A DNA stretch of 64,000 bases from Musa acuminata AAA Group (GCF_036884655.1 NC_088342.1:16980001-17044000), one strand, 5' to 3'; shown: positions 32,825 through 45,096, numbered from the stretch's first letter. Numbers and translations are program-made. Notes: generated by a model not told the origin, from the sequence alone.

Positions 32825-33577
32825 ATGGCATACGCCAGAAACCAAGAGGGCCATTCTATTACACATCCACCCATGTTCAATGGGACGGATTACACTTATT
32901 GGAAAACTCGAAATAGAGTTTTCTTGATTTCTATGAATTTGGATTTATGGAATATCGTTGAAAACGGTTTTCAACTTCCCTCTAAACCGATGAACGAATG
33001 GTCAGATTTGGAGAAGAAGTATTTTTCTTTAAACGCAAAGGCTATGAATGCCTTATTTTGCGCTTTGGACAAAAATGAGTTCAATCGGATTTTTACGTGC
33101 AAAATGGCTTTTGACATTTGGCGAACACTTGAAATCACGCACGAGGGAACTAGTAGAGTCAAAGACTCGAAAGTTAACATTTTATTGCATGATTTTGAGC
33201 TTTTTCGAATGCAACCAAGCGAGACTATAGGCAACATGTACACCCGTTTCATGGATGTCGTCAATAGTTTTTCGGATTTTGAACTCGTAAACAAGATTTT
33301 GCGTTCTCTTTCTAAGAAGTGGGATTCAAAAGTAACTGTAATACAAGAAGCTAAAAACCTAAACAACTTACCACTTGAAGAACTAATTGGTTCATTGATG
33401 ACATATGAAATGGTGCACAATGCACATGATGAACATGATGAACAAAATCACCTTCCAAAGAACAAGAAGGATTTGGAACTCCGGACAAATGAATACAACT
33501 TGAGCGATGACTCAAGTGATGAGGACAATGATGAATTTGAACTTCGAACACTAAATCTTAATAAGTTTATTAAATAA
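32825..33577 (+). CDS. Element F gag, capsid-only, truncated
   Basis: 250 codons: RNQEGHSITHPPMFNGTDY at the start, YWKTRNRVFLISMNLDLW, LNAKAMNALFCALDKNEF, THEGTSRVKDSKVNIL, YTRFMDVV, LEELIGSLMTYEM, and an acidic tail (DDSSDEDNDEFELRTL). It lacks the two CCHC knuckles and C-terminal third of B's Gag. Seven residues present in J (LRALGKC) are deleted. It ends at a TAA (33575-33577) where G and H have a Gln codon; J has the same TAA. The same frame stays open after the stop to a GAG|GTAATC at 33724/33725, where homology to autonomous gag ends. Could form or join particles; cannot bind RNA through a knuckle. Confidence 0.85.
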   Translation: MAYARNQEGHSITHPPMFNGTDYTYWKTRNRVFLISMNLDLWNIVENGFQLPSKPMNEWSDLEKKYFSLNAKAMNALFCALDKNEFNRIFTCKMAFDIWRTLEITHEGTSRVKDSKVNILLHDFELFRMQPSETIGNMYTRFMDVVNSFSDFELVNKILRSLSKKWDSKVTVIQEAKNLNNLPLEELIGSLMTYEMVHNAHDEHDEQNHLPKNKKDLELRTNEYNLSDDSSDEDNDEFELRTLNLNKFIK

Positions 33578-33724
33578 AAATCTAAAGTAAACAATAAACT
33601 TGAACGAAGGAAGAAGCCAAAGAAGAAGAACACAAAGTGGGATGAATCGAGTTCCTCCGAAGACGAGGAGAAAATCAAGAAAGGCGAGGTGGCAAACTAT
33701 GCCTTAATCGCTTTCAATGATGAG

Positions 33725-36700
33725 GTAATCGAAATCCCCCTAATTTATTTTTAAATTACTTGATGCTTTCATGATGTATTTTCTTTTTTAGTTTAGAATT
33801 AATTTTCTTAAAAATTACATGTTTTAAAAAAAAATTATGATCATGCTAAGTAATTTCAAAAATGATAATATTACATATTTTATGATAAACAAATAAAATG
33901 ATCTTGATTGAAAATATAAAATCATGGTTAAGAAGAAATAATGTGTATTACATTGATTTCCATTGTTATTTCTCGATTTTGATTAAAAAAATCATATTTG
34001 ATTTGAAGAAATGCATAATGATATTTTGATTAACAATTTTATGCATGAGATTTTAAGCTATACATGATGATAAGCATGTGTTATTTTCATGAGTGTATTT
34101 GAAAAACTATGGCAAAAATTTGCTTGAATACATGAACTTATTAAGATTATTTTTCGGACTTTCTTGATTCAATGTTCAAATCACTTAATTGCCATGATGA
34201 TTTTACACTATTACATGCCTTAATAACATGTTGGAAATTATGTGTTTTGGATACAAAATTTTTATGATCATGAGCATGTTTTATCTTCATGATTGAACTT
34301 GAAAATCTATAGCAAAATCTTGTCCGAATGCATGAAAGTGTTAATTTCATTTTCAGACTCGCTTAACAATTGGTATCCTAACAATCGAATTTTCTCATAC
34401 ACTTATTATAAAATATTTTTCTGAAATGGATTTGATGAAATGATTCCTGCTTATAAATTCCATGTTGAAATATGGATGATAGTGTTTTTACTTGCAAAGA
34501 TTTGTTTCACATACATATCTTGATCCTAACAATACAATGAGATTTCTTATGCAAAAATAAAGTGCTTTTGTGATTCTTTGCTAAAGAAAATAATTATTAT
34601 AATCATGATCTTGATAATTATAACATGAAGTTCTTTATAAATCAAGATCGTTCATTATGCTCCCTACATTTATCAAAAAAGAATTCTTCAAATGAAGTGT
34701 AACTTGTCTTTTGATTTCTCAGAATCCAATGAAGTGTCATATTGATATCTTGATACTTGAAATATTTTAAAATGTGATCTTGATAAGAATGTTTCAAATT
34801 GCTCTTTGTGCTATATCTTTTCAAATGAATCATGAGCCTTGATATCATATATTTCATAATATAGAAATAACAAGATTTCTTTGCCTTGTATGTCTTGTGT
34901 GATGATTGTACATCAATTTGCTTTATTATGAATTATATGAATCTTGATCGTGAACTTGTTAAGAAGAATTTTAATGAACCATGAATCATATCTTTGGTAT
35001 TCACGAATTGATCCTAACAATTGATCTTCATTGATATCTTTCATTAATATGATAAATTATCATCTCATGATATATTGCATAATTATATCATGCTTTGCGA
35101 TTGTATCATGTGATCTTTGCTGAATTTTCACATTGATATTCTTCATGACATGATTTCTTTGCATTGTTGTCTTGTATGCTTCATGTGATAATATGAATAC
35201 ATGAAACACTTATGATATGATTTTTATGCAATTCCTTGTATTCATGAAATGTTTATCTCATCACCTAATAATTCTTCTTGATATTCCTTATGTGATGATA
35301 AGAATATATGAAATATTCATTAATTTGTTTTGATGTATACAAATAAGAAGTTTCGATCATGTATGGTCGGATGTAATTTGACAAATTTGGTACCATCATG
35401 TTGCAAAATAAATGATGATTAGGAATCATGCATTAATGATGATTGTATATTTTATGATTTGGCATGATGCATGCAATGATGAAATATTCATGAATTTGAA
35501 ATGATGCATGCAATACTTATGACAATGATGTACATGATGTATTGCATATGATATGTATCATGAATGCTTTAAATGATGATTGTTTGGTATCATGATCAAC
35601 ATGTTGATAAATGCTTAAAAATTTTAATGTTTGAGTATCATGTATGATATACCCATTAATGATAATTGATTTTTTTTTCGGTATCGTGCATGAATAATAA
35701 GGTTTTTGAAATTGTGTATGTTTTAATTTGAATATATAATGATGCATAAATAAAATTGATACTTACCTTTGTCATAATCTGAAAATTAAAAAAAAAATGG
35801 TCTTCCCTTCTTTTTGACAATGACAAAGGGGGAGCAAAAATTTCTAGCGTGGACATCATGAAATGAGGCAAACTAGCTAGCTTACACAATTCAAGATGAA
35901 AGCAAAAATGACACTTCTCAAAAGAGAATAAAGAGCTTGTTATCTTGAACATCACAAACTTGCCAAACAAAAATTGCAAAAGTGCTATCTTACCTATCTC
36001 AAGAAGCAAAACTTGCAACTTGCACATTGCAATAGGAAGCAAGAATCATAAGTTTACACAAGAAAGCTATCTTGCATTTGCTTTCGAAATTTTTGCTAGC
36101 TTGTATGTAGTAAAACTTGCATATCGTAAAAATTGCTAGCTTGTAGTATAAAGAGAAGCAAATAGTTGCTATCTCAAGAAAATTAAACATGCTAAATTTA
36201 CACCTTGCAATGAAAGCAAAATTGCGAGCTCAAACATTGCAAAGGAAGCAAAAATTCGCTAGCTTGCAACTTGCATATTTCAAGAAGCAAGAGTTGCCTT
36301 CTTGAACATCTCTAAATTGCTAGCTTGCAAGTTCTAAAATGTTGTAACATTGCTAGCTTGCATGTTCTAAAAGTGCTATCTTGTATTATGTAAAACTTGC
36401 ATATCTAAAACTTGATAGCTTGAATGTTCTAAGCATGATGTAACATTTGCTGAATTTTCTGGCTTCAAAACTACATGATGATAAAACTTGATATTATGTT
36501 TTTCATGCAATAAGTTAAACTAATATTCCAAACACAGGAATAGTTGGACTTCTCCTTTTTGTTGATGACAAAGGGGGAGAAGTATGATGTTATGCATAAG
36601 TTTATGCATAAGTTCATGATGACGTGTTGCAAGTATTCATGATGAATATTGCAATGACTTGAATTCAGTTTGAATTCAAGGTTCTATCAATATGGCATAT

Positions 36701-36768
36701 TGATAGGGGGAGTTTGTTTAAACTCTAGGAGTTAAGTTTAACTCCGTCATCAAGTGGTTGTCATCATC
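33725..36768 (+). other. Element F AT-rich spacer
   Basis: About 3 kb, no pol homology, starting at the GT of a donor-like GAG|GTAATC. The first 2 kb is rich in ATGATGATT, TTGATATC and ATGAATCATG words. At about 35815-35835 lies TGACAATGACAAAGGGGGAG. Next is an array of TTGCTAGCTTGCAA-type motifs (35868-36425), then TTGTTGATGACAAAGGGGG at about 36558-36576. A conserved block (GGTTCTATCAATATGGCATA, TTTAAACTC, GGAGTTAAGTTTAACTCCG) precedes the terminal purine tract. Confidence 0.8.
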
Positions 36769-36782
36769 AAAAAGGGGGAGAT
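36769..36782 (+). promoter_or_regulatory. Element F polypurine tract
   Basis: AAAAAGGGGGAGAT directly before the 3' LTR start TGTTGAATC at 36783. Confidence 0.92.
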
Positions 36783-38948
36783 TGTTGAATCTCGTATTTT
36801 GATGATGAAACTACTTGATATATGTTTATGATTTAATCTGCGTTTTGAGTGACGCGGGATACTTCGATCAAGATGAGACAATTAAAGTAGGAAAATCATG
36901 TTGTGCCAGAGAAACATGTCAGAAGATTGAACATTGGGCCGGTGTATCGGTCGACGTATCGACAGAAGTCTTCGGGCCGTGGACTCGGGCATCAGGACGA
37001 TGCACCGAAGAATCGGATGAAGCATCGAGGGACCAATGACTTGCCAGACAACTTGGTTAATTGCTTAGGATTAATTGTCTCGATCGAAGTTTTGTTTTGT
37101 GTGTGCAGGATTAACTACGATGAAAGTAAGATATGCAACAGGAGTTGCGCCGGAGTCAAGACAATGATCACGTTGGGAGTTCGAGAGTTCGACGGAAGTT
37201 TGGATAGTTGTCGGAGGTTCTGTGGAAACAAATCCGAGAAGTCCATGAGCTTGCCAAAGAAGCTTGTCGGAACTCGCCAAGTGGATCGTCGCAAGTACAG
37301 GAGTTTGCCAGAAGTCCGTAGGAGCATCACTGAGGGTTCATCGGATGATCGACGGAAGTTCGTCGGAAGCTCGCCGGAAGAAGCGATTGATGCACTGGAG
37401 CAAGTTGCAGTAAATGTCTTAGGAAACATCATAGTTAGCACAATGATTAAGTTGGAAATGGGAGGTGATCCCATTAACTTAATCTTGGGGCAATTGGGCC
37501 CCTGAAAAACCCAAATTGGGCCGAATGGATCAACCCATTCGGACCCTGATTTCTGCCAGGTGGTTGAACCGCCCAAGCCAGGAGGTGGCACCGCTTGGGC
37601 TAAGTCTCCGAGCGAGACTGGGCGATGCAACCGCCCCAGCTAGGAGGTGGCACCACCTGGGCTCAGTCTCCGAGCGAGACTGGGCGGTGCAACCTCCCCT
37701 AACAAGAGGTGGCACCGCCTGAGCTCGGTCTTCGAGCTCTGGCAGGAGGTGCAACCGCCTCAATCAGGCGGTGGCACTGCCTGAGCTTAGTTTTCGAGCT
37801 CTGGTAGGAGGTGTAACTGCCCCTGATAGGAGGTGGCATCGCCTAGAGGCTCAATCTTCGAGCTCTGCCAAGCGGTGCAACCGCCCCAGTTAGGAGGTGC
37901 AACTGCCAGATCCCGGAATTCCGGGAATTGATAGTTTTGAGCTCCAAATTCAAACTAGGTTGGGGCCTATAAATACCCCACCCATTCAGCATTGAAAGGG
38001 CACTGAACATACACCGAAATCCTGATCTTGTTATGTGATTTTTAGAGCTCAAAATTGCTGTAAAGGCCAAAAGTTATTCTCCCTCTTTTCTTCCAAGTTC
38101 TGAGCTTTAAAGAGAGGAGAGAAAATTCTGTAAGGGTTGTCTCCTAAGCCCATCAAAAGGAGTGAAACTGTAAAAGGGTGGTTGGCCTTCGCCTATTGAA
38201 GGAAGGCCTCTAGTTGACGTCGGTGACCTCATCGGTGGAGGAAGCCAAAAGTGGAGTAGGTCAAGATTGACCGAACCACTCTAAATCTCAGTTTGCATTT
38301 ACTTTGAGCATCTTATCTTTACTGCAAACCTCCTCAATAGCTTACTGCCTTCTGTGCTTTTACGAACGTGTTTCAAAGTTTAGTGCTTTCCGAATCGGCG
38401 TTTGGACGCAAATCAGTTTTATCGTACGAACATCGTATTTCAGTTTGCGCTTACGTTCTGATTTCCATTATAACTGCAAACTGCCTTTATATCTTTGTTT
38501 TAACTGCATCTTGCTTCATCTCAAGTTAAAGTGGTTTACGAATCGGCTTTCATACCGAAATCGCTTTTATCGTACGAACGTCGTATTTCAGTTTGCGCTT
38601 ACGTTCTGATTTCCATCATAACTGCAAACTGCTTTTATATCTTTGCTTTAACTGTATCTCACTTCATCTCAAGTTAAAGTGGATTATGAATTGGCTTTCA
38701 TACCGAAATCGCTTTTATCGTACGAATGTCGTATTTCAGTTAGCGCTTATATTCTGATTTTCATCATAACTGCAAACTGCCTTCATAGATTGACTTTAAT
38801 GTCATCTCGCTTGATCTTAAGTTAAAGTAATCTTAGAATCGGCTTTCACACCGAAATTGCTTTTATCGTTCGAACGTTTTTTATCGTCGAAAGATTTCCG
38901 CTGCACTAATTCACCCCCCCCCCCCTCTTAGTGCTCTTGATCCTAACA
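36783..38948 (+). repeat. Element F 3' LTR (2166 bp)
   Basis: Direct repeat of 30690-32774. Palindrome cluster 37556-37915, TATA CCTATAAATA at 37967-37976. Near 38395-38830 three to four tandem units (each with ATCGTACGAACGTCGTATTTC and CATAACTGCAAACTGC) make it longer than the 5' copy. C run of 12 near 38914-38925. Followed by AATTA. Confidence 0.92.
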
Positions 38949-39647
38949 AATTAGTGCAGCGGTAAAAACATCAGTTTAAGAAAAACTCTTTGTGATTAAT
39001 CCCATTTCGGAAATCCTTAACTTTGAAAGCAATAAGAAGACAACTTGTAGTTAAAGTAAAGTGCTCAAAGAAAATGCAGACTAGATTTTTATAGTGGTTT
39101 GATCGTCGTAACCTATATCCACTCCATTGATTCCTCTTCCGTCGAGGCCATCGGCATCCACTATTGATCTTCCTTTAATAGGTGAAGATCAACCTCTTTC
39201 TTACACCCCTCTTCTCCTTTTCATAGGTTTCGGAGACAACCTTTACAAGCACTCACTCCTCTCTAAACAAAATTCTAAACTTAGGTCTAGAGGAGGAGAT
39301 TTCTCAAGTGATTACAATAATGGTTTCTCACTTTAAAACTCTATGTGCTTATGTTTGTTAACCAGGGATGAGAGAGGTATTTATAGGCCTCAAGTTGATT
39401 CAAACTTGGAGCCTAAAAACATCTCATTCTGGGTTTCCTAGGTACGGGCAGTACCACTGCCTATGCTTGGTGGTACCACCGCCAGTGTCAGTTTGACACT
39501 GACACTAACACTACACTAGGCAGTACCACCACCCAGTCTGGCGGTACCACCACCTGACACCCTGTACTAGGTGGTACCACCACCCAGACTGGTGCTACCC
39601 CGCCTGACAGCCTCTCGGAGACTGTGTTTGGGCAATACCACCGCCTA
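38949..39647 (-). repeat. Element E 5' LTR, second part
   Basis: Resumes with AATTAGTGCAGCGGTAAAAAC, the continuation of 30650-30689. Palindromes of the GGCGGTACCACCACC kind lie at 39447-39647; the TATA box on the minus strand is at 39376-39387. Cut at 39647 by the solo LTR. Confidence 0.9.
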
Positions 39648-42240
39648 TGTAACACCCCTCATTTCCGAATGTTCGTATAAATTTTTGGTGATAATGTAAG
39701 CATCTATTTTAATTGACAAAAGAAATAGAGTATGAATCAGAGGTAACTTATTTTTAAGATTTGGGAGATCTGTTCAAAAAAAAAAAGAAAAAGAAAGAAT
39801 CTGAGGACCTATATGTAAACCCTAAGGACCTAATCGTGAATATGATAAAAACAAGGACTAAACTGCAAAATGCACCAAATGACAAATTCCACCGCTTAAG
39901 CTTCTCTGCCTTCGTTGTTAAGGAAGCAGAGGAGGCAGCTCGTGGGTGATCAGGGAAAGAAAGAAAGAAAGAAGAAGAAGAAGAAGAAGAAGAAGAAGAA
40001 GAAGAAGAAGAGAAAGAAAATTGGGGCTTTTAGGGTTCTTGCTTTAATCTTGTCATTTCGGGTCAAAATTTCCAAAGGCAAGTGTTCTAACCCCATCCTA
40101 CAGAAGTATTAGACTCTGTTTTTATGTTGATTCAAAATAAATTGGAAGATTTCTGTTTAGAAACTGATATGACTCTTTTTGGACCTAAAACCATGGATTC
40201 TGAAATATTTTCGGTAAACTGACCCCTATACACTGTTTCGGCTTTAAGTTTTAGTATAAGATGTGAATTTAGGCAGGAACTATTTTGTTTGTAATTAGAC
40301 TCTTATGTCTTTCTTTTGACACCGATTTTGTAGATTTTGGACACCGAATACTTACCCAAACATTTTTTTCAAATGAGCCTATAGACGCTGTAAAACAGAA
40401 TTCAAGATTTCTGACCTATCGCTACTAAAATGCCTATAACTCCCTGTTGAAAATTCTGATTTGTACCAAACTGATTTTATTTGAAACTAGACTTGAAAAT
40501 CTTTCTTTTGACATATGGTTTGAAAATTTTGGAATTCAATTGCCTATCCTATTGTCTGTTAAATCCGACCCTATAAATTCTGCAAAACAGTGATTGTGAT
40601 TTTGACCTTGTGTTACCAAATCAGAGGTAACTCTGTGTTGGGAGCCCTGTTTCATATGAAATCTGTTCCATCCGAATATAGATTGATATATGGTTCGACC
40701 ATAGCCTTCTTATGGGTATTGGAGCATAATTGTTATTCTGAAATATTTGTTTGATGTGCCACTGGAGTTCTGTCCGAAATCGAGCTTTAGTCGATTTCGC
40801 GTATTCTGTTCCATTTCCTTTGGATACTTGAATTCGCCTAATCTTCTTATTGGAATTGAGCTGATTATGATTGCTTGGAATCCCTGTACACTCTTGCTTT
40901 CATTTCTTTCCTAAAATGAATACTTTTGTGAGAGATTTGTTCCTTGCATCACATTGCTTTTGAAAAGGCACATGTACGTTTGGTTGTTCCGCGTGTGCTT
41001 CCGTTATATGCTACTTATTGTTGAAACTGCCTTCTTGTACTCTGGGTTGTGGGATTGTCTGGACCTTTGCCAGAAATGGTAAAGGGTATGCGCTGATTTG
41101 CCCGCTTTGTGGGGTCCCGCTTTGTGGGATATTGCTTAGAGCCTGCGATGCTCTGCCGGCCCCCTTTGACTTCACCTAGACGTGGGTGGATGGAGCTCCC
41201 AGACGTGGGAGACTTTTGTCAGGTGGTCATTCAGAAATGGATGAATCACATTCTGACTGAGATCCCACTACACCCTCTATATGTTTGATATGACATCCAG
41301 AGTTTTGGTGAGTTATTTCTGTTCGTGCTCTGGATAGTTATGATATGATTGCAACGTCAAGGACGACGTTTGAGCTTCTGTACGACATATGAGTTTGATA
41401 TGCTCTGAAATGCTTCATTCACTGTTGATTTTGCTCCGTAATGTTCCATATGTCGTTGATGTGATTTGGAACATTTTAAATGCCATTGATAAGCTCCGAT
41501 ATGTTTCCTTTGTTTCTGATATGCTCCAATTACTCTATGCCCCATCTGTCAGGAACCAAATATGTATGATTAAAAAGGATAATTATGATTCTGCTCCTAA
41601 TGTTATTATGTATACGAAATCGTATATTCTGCTTTGTGTTTGAAAACTGCATCTCTTTGGAAATTGTACTATTTTGATATGGATATGTTAGTCACTTGCT
41701 GAGCTCTTTATGCTCACCCCATTTGTTGATAAATTTTTCAGGATAGCGTATCGCTTGCTTAAATGTTAAGAATGGGCTGAGGCAGTGGAAAGTTTAGAAG
41801 ACGTTGGGCAGAACTTTTGTTAGCATATATGTAGTTGTGTATAAGCTACCTTGCATCTAATGAAATGTGACTATGAATCTAAACCTGTGGATTTTGTGTA
41901 AGTTAAAGGATCCCTCATGTATAGGGTTTTGGAATGTTAAATTAAATTCGTGTAATGATATGAACTTATGGTAAATCGATGATTGTGGTGACTGCATAGA
42001 TTTCCCCACTATGGATTTATATTGTGGTTTTTATTTTGATGAGTTGAGTTCAGATTGTATAAATTATCGAGTGACGTGTGCTATGTTTATGAATTGCACA
42101 AGGTTATGAATTGGTAGATTATAGAAGTGAAATTTTTGATCTGAATGTTTTCTTAGTGACCTCAAATGTGTGTTTGGATCCTGGGTTAGTTGTGACGAAA
42201 AAACATTTTAAATATCATGGATATTTTTAGGGGTGTGATA
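39648..42240 (+). mobile_element. Solo LTR, Ty3/gypsy-like (2593 bp)
   Basis: Begins TGTAACACCCCT and ends AGGGGTGTGATA, with GCCTA duplicated on both sides (39643-39647 and 42241-42245). TGTAACACCCC...GGGGTGTGACA ends are common in plant gypsy (chromovirus/Tekay-like) LTRs; here the last CA is TA. No internal coding region, so recombination between two LTRs is likely. Inside: A-rich and GAAGAAG tracts (39775-39800, 39958-40020), diverged ~180-300-bp repeats (40150-40640, sharing CTTTCTTTTGACA), and a TGCTGAGCTCTTTATGCTC stretch near 41697. Orientation is inferred from the ends. Confidence 0.8.
39958..40020 (+). repeat. AGA/GAA microsatellite in the solo LTR
   Basis: GAAAGAAAGAAAG followed by about fourteen GAA units. 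The lysine-rich open frame through it is an artefact. Confidence 0.95.
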
Positions 42241-43130
42241 GCCTAGACTAGCGTTACCACCGCCTGTCACAGTATCGGAGATTATGCTATGACGATGCCA
42301 CCTCTTGGGTCATTGTTTGGGCCTTTTCAGTTGGCCCAACACAGTCCTTACATGGGCTCAACTGACGGTTGGCCCAATTCTAATCCTAATTATATGCTAA
42401 CTATAAATTCTAAGGCATACACTAAGCTAAATAAGTCCGATGAGTTAATGTTTCTTCCAGCGAGCTTCCGGTGATCTTCTAGTGAACTTCCGATAATCTC
42501 TCGGCAATGTTCCAACGAACTCCCGGTAAGCTCCTTGACTTCACGATGATCTTCTTGGCGAGTTCTGATGAGTTTCTTTGGCAAGCTCCTAGACTTCTCG
42601 GTTGGTTCCGGCAGAACTTTCGATGAACGTCCGGACTTCCGACGAACTCTCGAACTCCTAACGAAATCTCGTTCTTGACTTCAGGACTTCATTTTGCTTT
42701 ATGCCTTGCTATCATAGTTAACCGTGCACACATAAAACACACTTTGATCTAGTCAATTATTACTAAGCATGAATTATGTTGTCCGGCATGTCATCGGTCC
42801 ATCGATGCTTCGTTCAATTCTTCGGCGCATCGTCCTCTCTTGTGGCCTATTGCCCAATCGGCTAGTTGACCTCTGCAACTCTGATATCCTTGGCACAATA
42901 TATGCTATTCTTGGCTTAATGCCCAAAACCGTGGCCCGAAGCCTTTTGTCGATACGTTGACCGATCCTCCGGTGCAACGTCCAATCTTCTGATATGTTTT
43001 TCTCTGGCCCAACATGATTCTTCCTGCTTTAATTGTCTCTCTCTGATCGAAGCTTCCTGTGTCACTCAAAATGCATATCAAATCATAAACACTATTAATT
43101 GGTTTCATCATCAAAATCCGAGATTCAACA
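42241..43130 (-). repeat. Element E 5' LTR, third part
   Basis: Continues from 39647 across the solo LTR (GCCTAGACTAGCG..., parallel to 26540-27473). Ends GAGATTCAACA at 43130, followed by the TTACT duplication of E. Summing the three parts gives about 1.62 kb against 1.60 kb for the 3' LTR. Confidence 0.9.
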
Positions 43131-43476
43131 TTACTATCAGATAGCGATTCCGTAGTCCTAGTAGTGTATCTGGTCCTTAGACTTGAGACACCTAGGATGT
43201 CTTGTATGAGTACTCTACTCTTTGATACCGGACTGATAGGTTTGGAAGTTCCAAATCTAGTACAACCAGTTATTGGGAGTGGCAACCAACCTTACGAGGG
43301 CTATTGAGTGTTGATAGAGGATCATCCACTCTTGGTATCATGAGAGGAATATCCTATATGTTCTTGCTCAAACAAATCCTTGGCCAAGGTCATTTAGATT
43401 AAGAGAGAAGGAGTTCTTTGTGAGAATCCGATTAGAGCGAAACTCAAGGAGAAACTATGTGGGTCTGACAGCACCA
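43131..43476 (+). repeat. LTR X, second part
   Basis: TTACTATCAGATAGCGATTC joins to GATGATGCCTTACT at 25872 and matches the reverse complement of the element A LTR (TGTCAGACAGCGATTCCGTAG). Continues through ATTGGGAGTGG and CCTTACGAGGGC to GGGTCTGACAGCACCA, where element G starts. The remaining part of X is not found to the right. Confidence 0.88.
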
Positions 43477-45096
43477 TGTTAGGATTGGAGCGGTAGTAAG
43501 AGGGGGGGGTGAATTAGTGCAGCGGTAAAGTACGATAAACTTTCGACGATTTAAACACTTTCGGAAACTTCGTACGATAAAAGCAACGTTTCGTTTGAAA
43601 CCGTTTCGATTGCGTTTTAACTTGAAGGCATACGTAAGAATGAGACAAAGAAGTAGAGCATTAAAGTGAAGATGATTTGCAGTAATATAAATGACAATAA
43701 GATAAACGCAAATCGATTTATAGTGGTTCGATCATGCAACCTACATCCACTTGCGAAGCCTTCTTCGATGAGGCTCCCAACTTCCACTAGCAAATCACTT
43801 TGAAGGGGAAGGACAAATACCCCTCTTAGAACCTTTTACAAGTGGTTCACTCTCTTACAAATTTTCAAAGAGAAAGAAGGAGGTGAACACTCAAGCAATT
43901 GAAAACAAAAACTTGCTAAAGACTTTGCTAAGACTTTTATCTCAATCTCTTGCTTCTCAAAGGTTGTAATCTCAGCTGAGAATTAAGGGGTATTTATAGG
44001 CCCTAAGAGGATTCAAATTTGGGCTCCAAATTTTAAATTCTCTTGGGTTCCCGAGGCTGGCGGTGCCACCGCCTATCACCGCCCGACCTCTCGGGTTCTG
44101 GGCGGTGCCACCGCTCAGTCCAGCGGTGCCACCGCTCAGTTCTCAGGTTTTGGGCGGTGCCACCGCCTAATCTGGCAGTGCCACCGCCTACACTATTTCA
44201 GCTCACTGGTTGGGCTTCAAACTTGGCCCAAACCAGTCCGAACTCTGGTCCAATTGGCCTCTACTTGGGTTATAGGATTAACACTTAATCCTAACCCTAA
44301 TTAACGTACTAACTATGAATTTTAAAGACATTTTCTAAGCTATTACAAAGTCCGTAAGTCAAGACTTTTTCCGGCGAGCTTCCGGCGAACTTCCGACGGT
44401 CTTCCGACAAACTCTCGGAAACCATTCTGCGGACTCCCGGCAAACTCCTAGACTTCACGATTTGATCTTGGCGAGTTCCAACGAGCTTCTTTGGTAAGCT
44501 CCGATCTTTCTCGGTGAGCTCCGCGAATTTCCAACGAACCTTCTAGCGAGCTTCCGAAAAACCCTTCGGCAAGCTCCCTATTCATTCTCGGCTAGTTCCG
44601 ACAGCATTCCCGATGAACCTTCGGACTTCCGTCGAACTCTCGAACTTGCAACAAATCCTTCGCGCTTGACTCTGACACTTTGTTTCGCTTTATGTCTTCA
44701 TTGTTATCGTAGTTAATCCTGCACACATAAGCTAAAACTCTACTCTGATCTCGACAATTATTACAACGCGAATTGACATTCTGTTGCCCGGCACGTCATT
44801 GGTTGGCGCTTCATCCGATTCTTCAGCGCACCGTCCTCTCTTGCGGCTTGTTGCCCAATTGGCGGTTGACCTCCGCAACCCCGATATCCTTGGCACAATT
44901 CCGCTCTCCTTGGCCCGATGCCCGACGTCCGAAGCCTTCTGCCGTCCAATATCCTGACATGATCTCCTCCGGCGCAACGTCAATTCCTCCTGCGTCAACT
45001 GTCTAATCCTGATCGAGTTGACCTGCATCACTCAAAATGCTTTGAAACATCTAAACATAATCAATTAGTTTCATCATCAAAATCCGAGATTCAACA
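43477..45096 (-). repeat. Element G 3' LTR (1620 bp)
   Basis: TGTTAGGATTGG to GAGATTCAACA. The minus strand has palindromes GGCGGTGCCACCGCC at 44056-44195, TATA box CCTATAAATACCCC at about 43987-44001, and an acceptor-like TATGTGTGCAG at about 44721-44731. A C/G run of seven lies near 43502. Confidence 0.9.

Larger units (their letters stand above)
30690..38948 (+). mobile_element. Element F: pol-less copia-type element, plus strand, inserted in E's 5' LTR
   Basis: 8259 bp, duplication AATTA, ends TGTTGAATC and GATCCTAACA. LTRs are 30690-32774 (2085 bp) and 36783-38948 (2166 bp). Internal region 4.0 kb: primer site, gag of 250 codons and a 3.0-kb AT-rich spacer ending in a polypurine tract. 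No protease, integrase, RT or RNase H. The right LTR lacks about 80 bp present near 30915-30990 but has extra tandem copies of a ~180-bp unit near 38400-38800. Confidence 0.93.
25873..43130 (-). mobile_element. Element E: pol-less copia-type element, minus strand, inserted in LTR X
   Basis: Bounded by TTACT duplications (25868-25872 and 43131-43135), TGTTAGG and TTCAACA ends. The 3' LTR is 25873-27473. The 5' LTR runs from 30650 to 43130 but is split by element F and a solo LTR. Without these insertions E is about 6.4 kb. The internal part (27474-30649) has a decayed capsid-only gag next to the primer site and about 2.2 kb of AT-rich DNA, with no pol. LTR ends, primer site and purine tracts match the B family. 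Confidence 0.9.

Noticed and set aside
39761..40112. Lysine-rich frames around the GAA repeat
   Set aside because: Microsatellite translation inside a solo LTR.
39648..42240. Possible DNA transposon because the ends TGTAACACCCCT and AGGGGTGTGATA are inverted
   Set aside because: 5-bp duplication, TG..(C/T)A ends, 2.6-kb size and inner LTR-like words fit a gypsy solo LTR better; no transposase.
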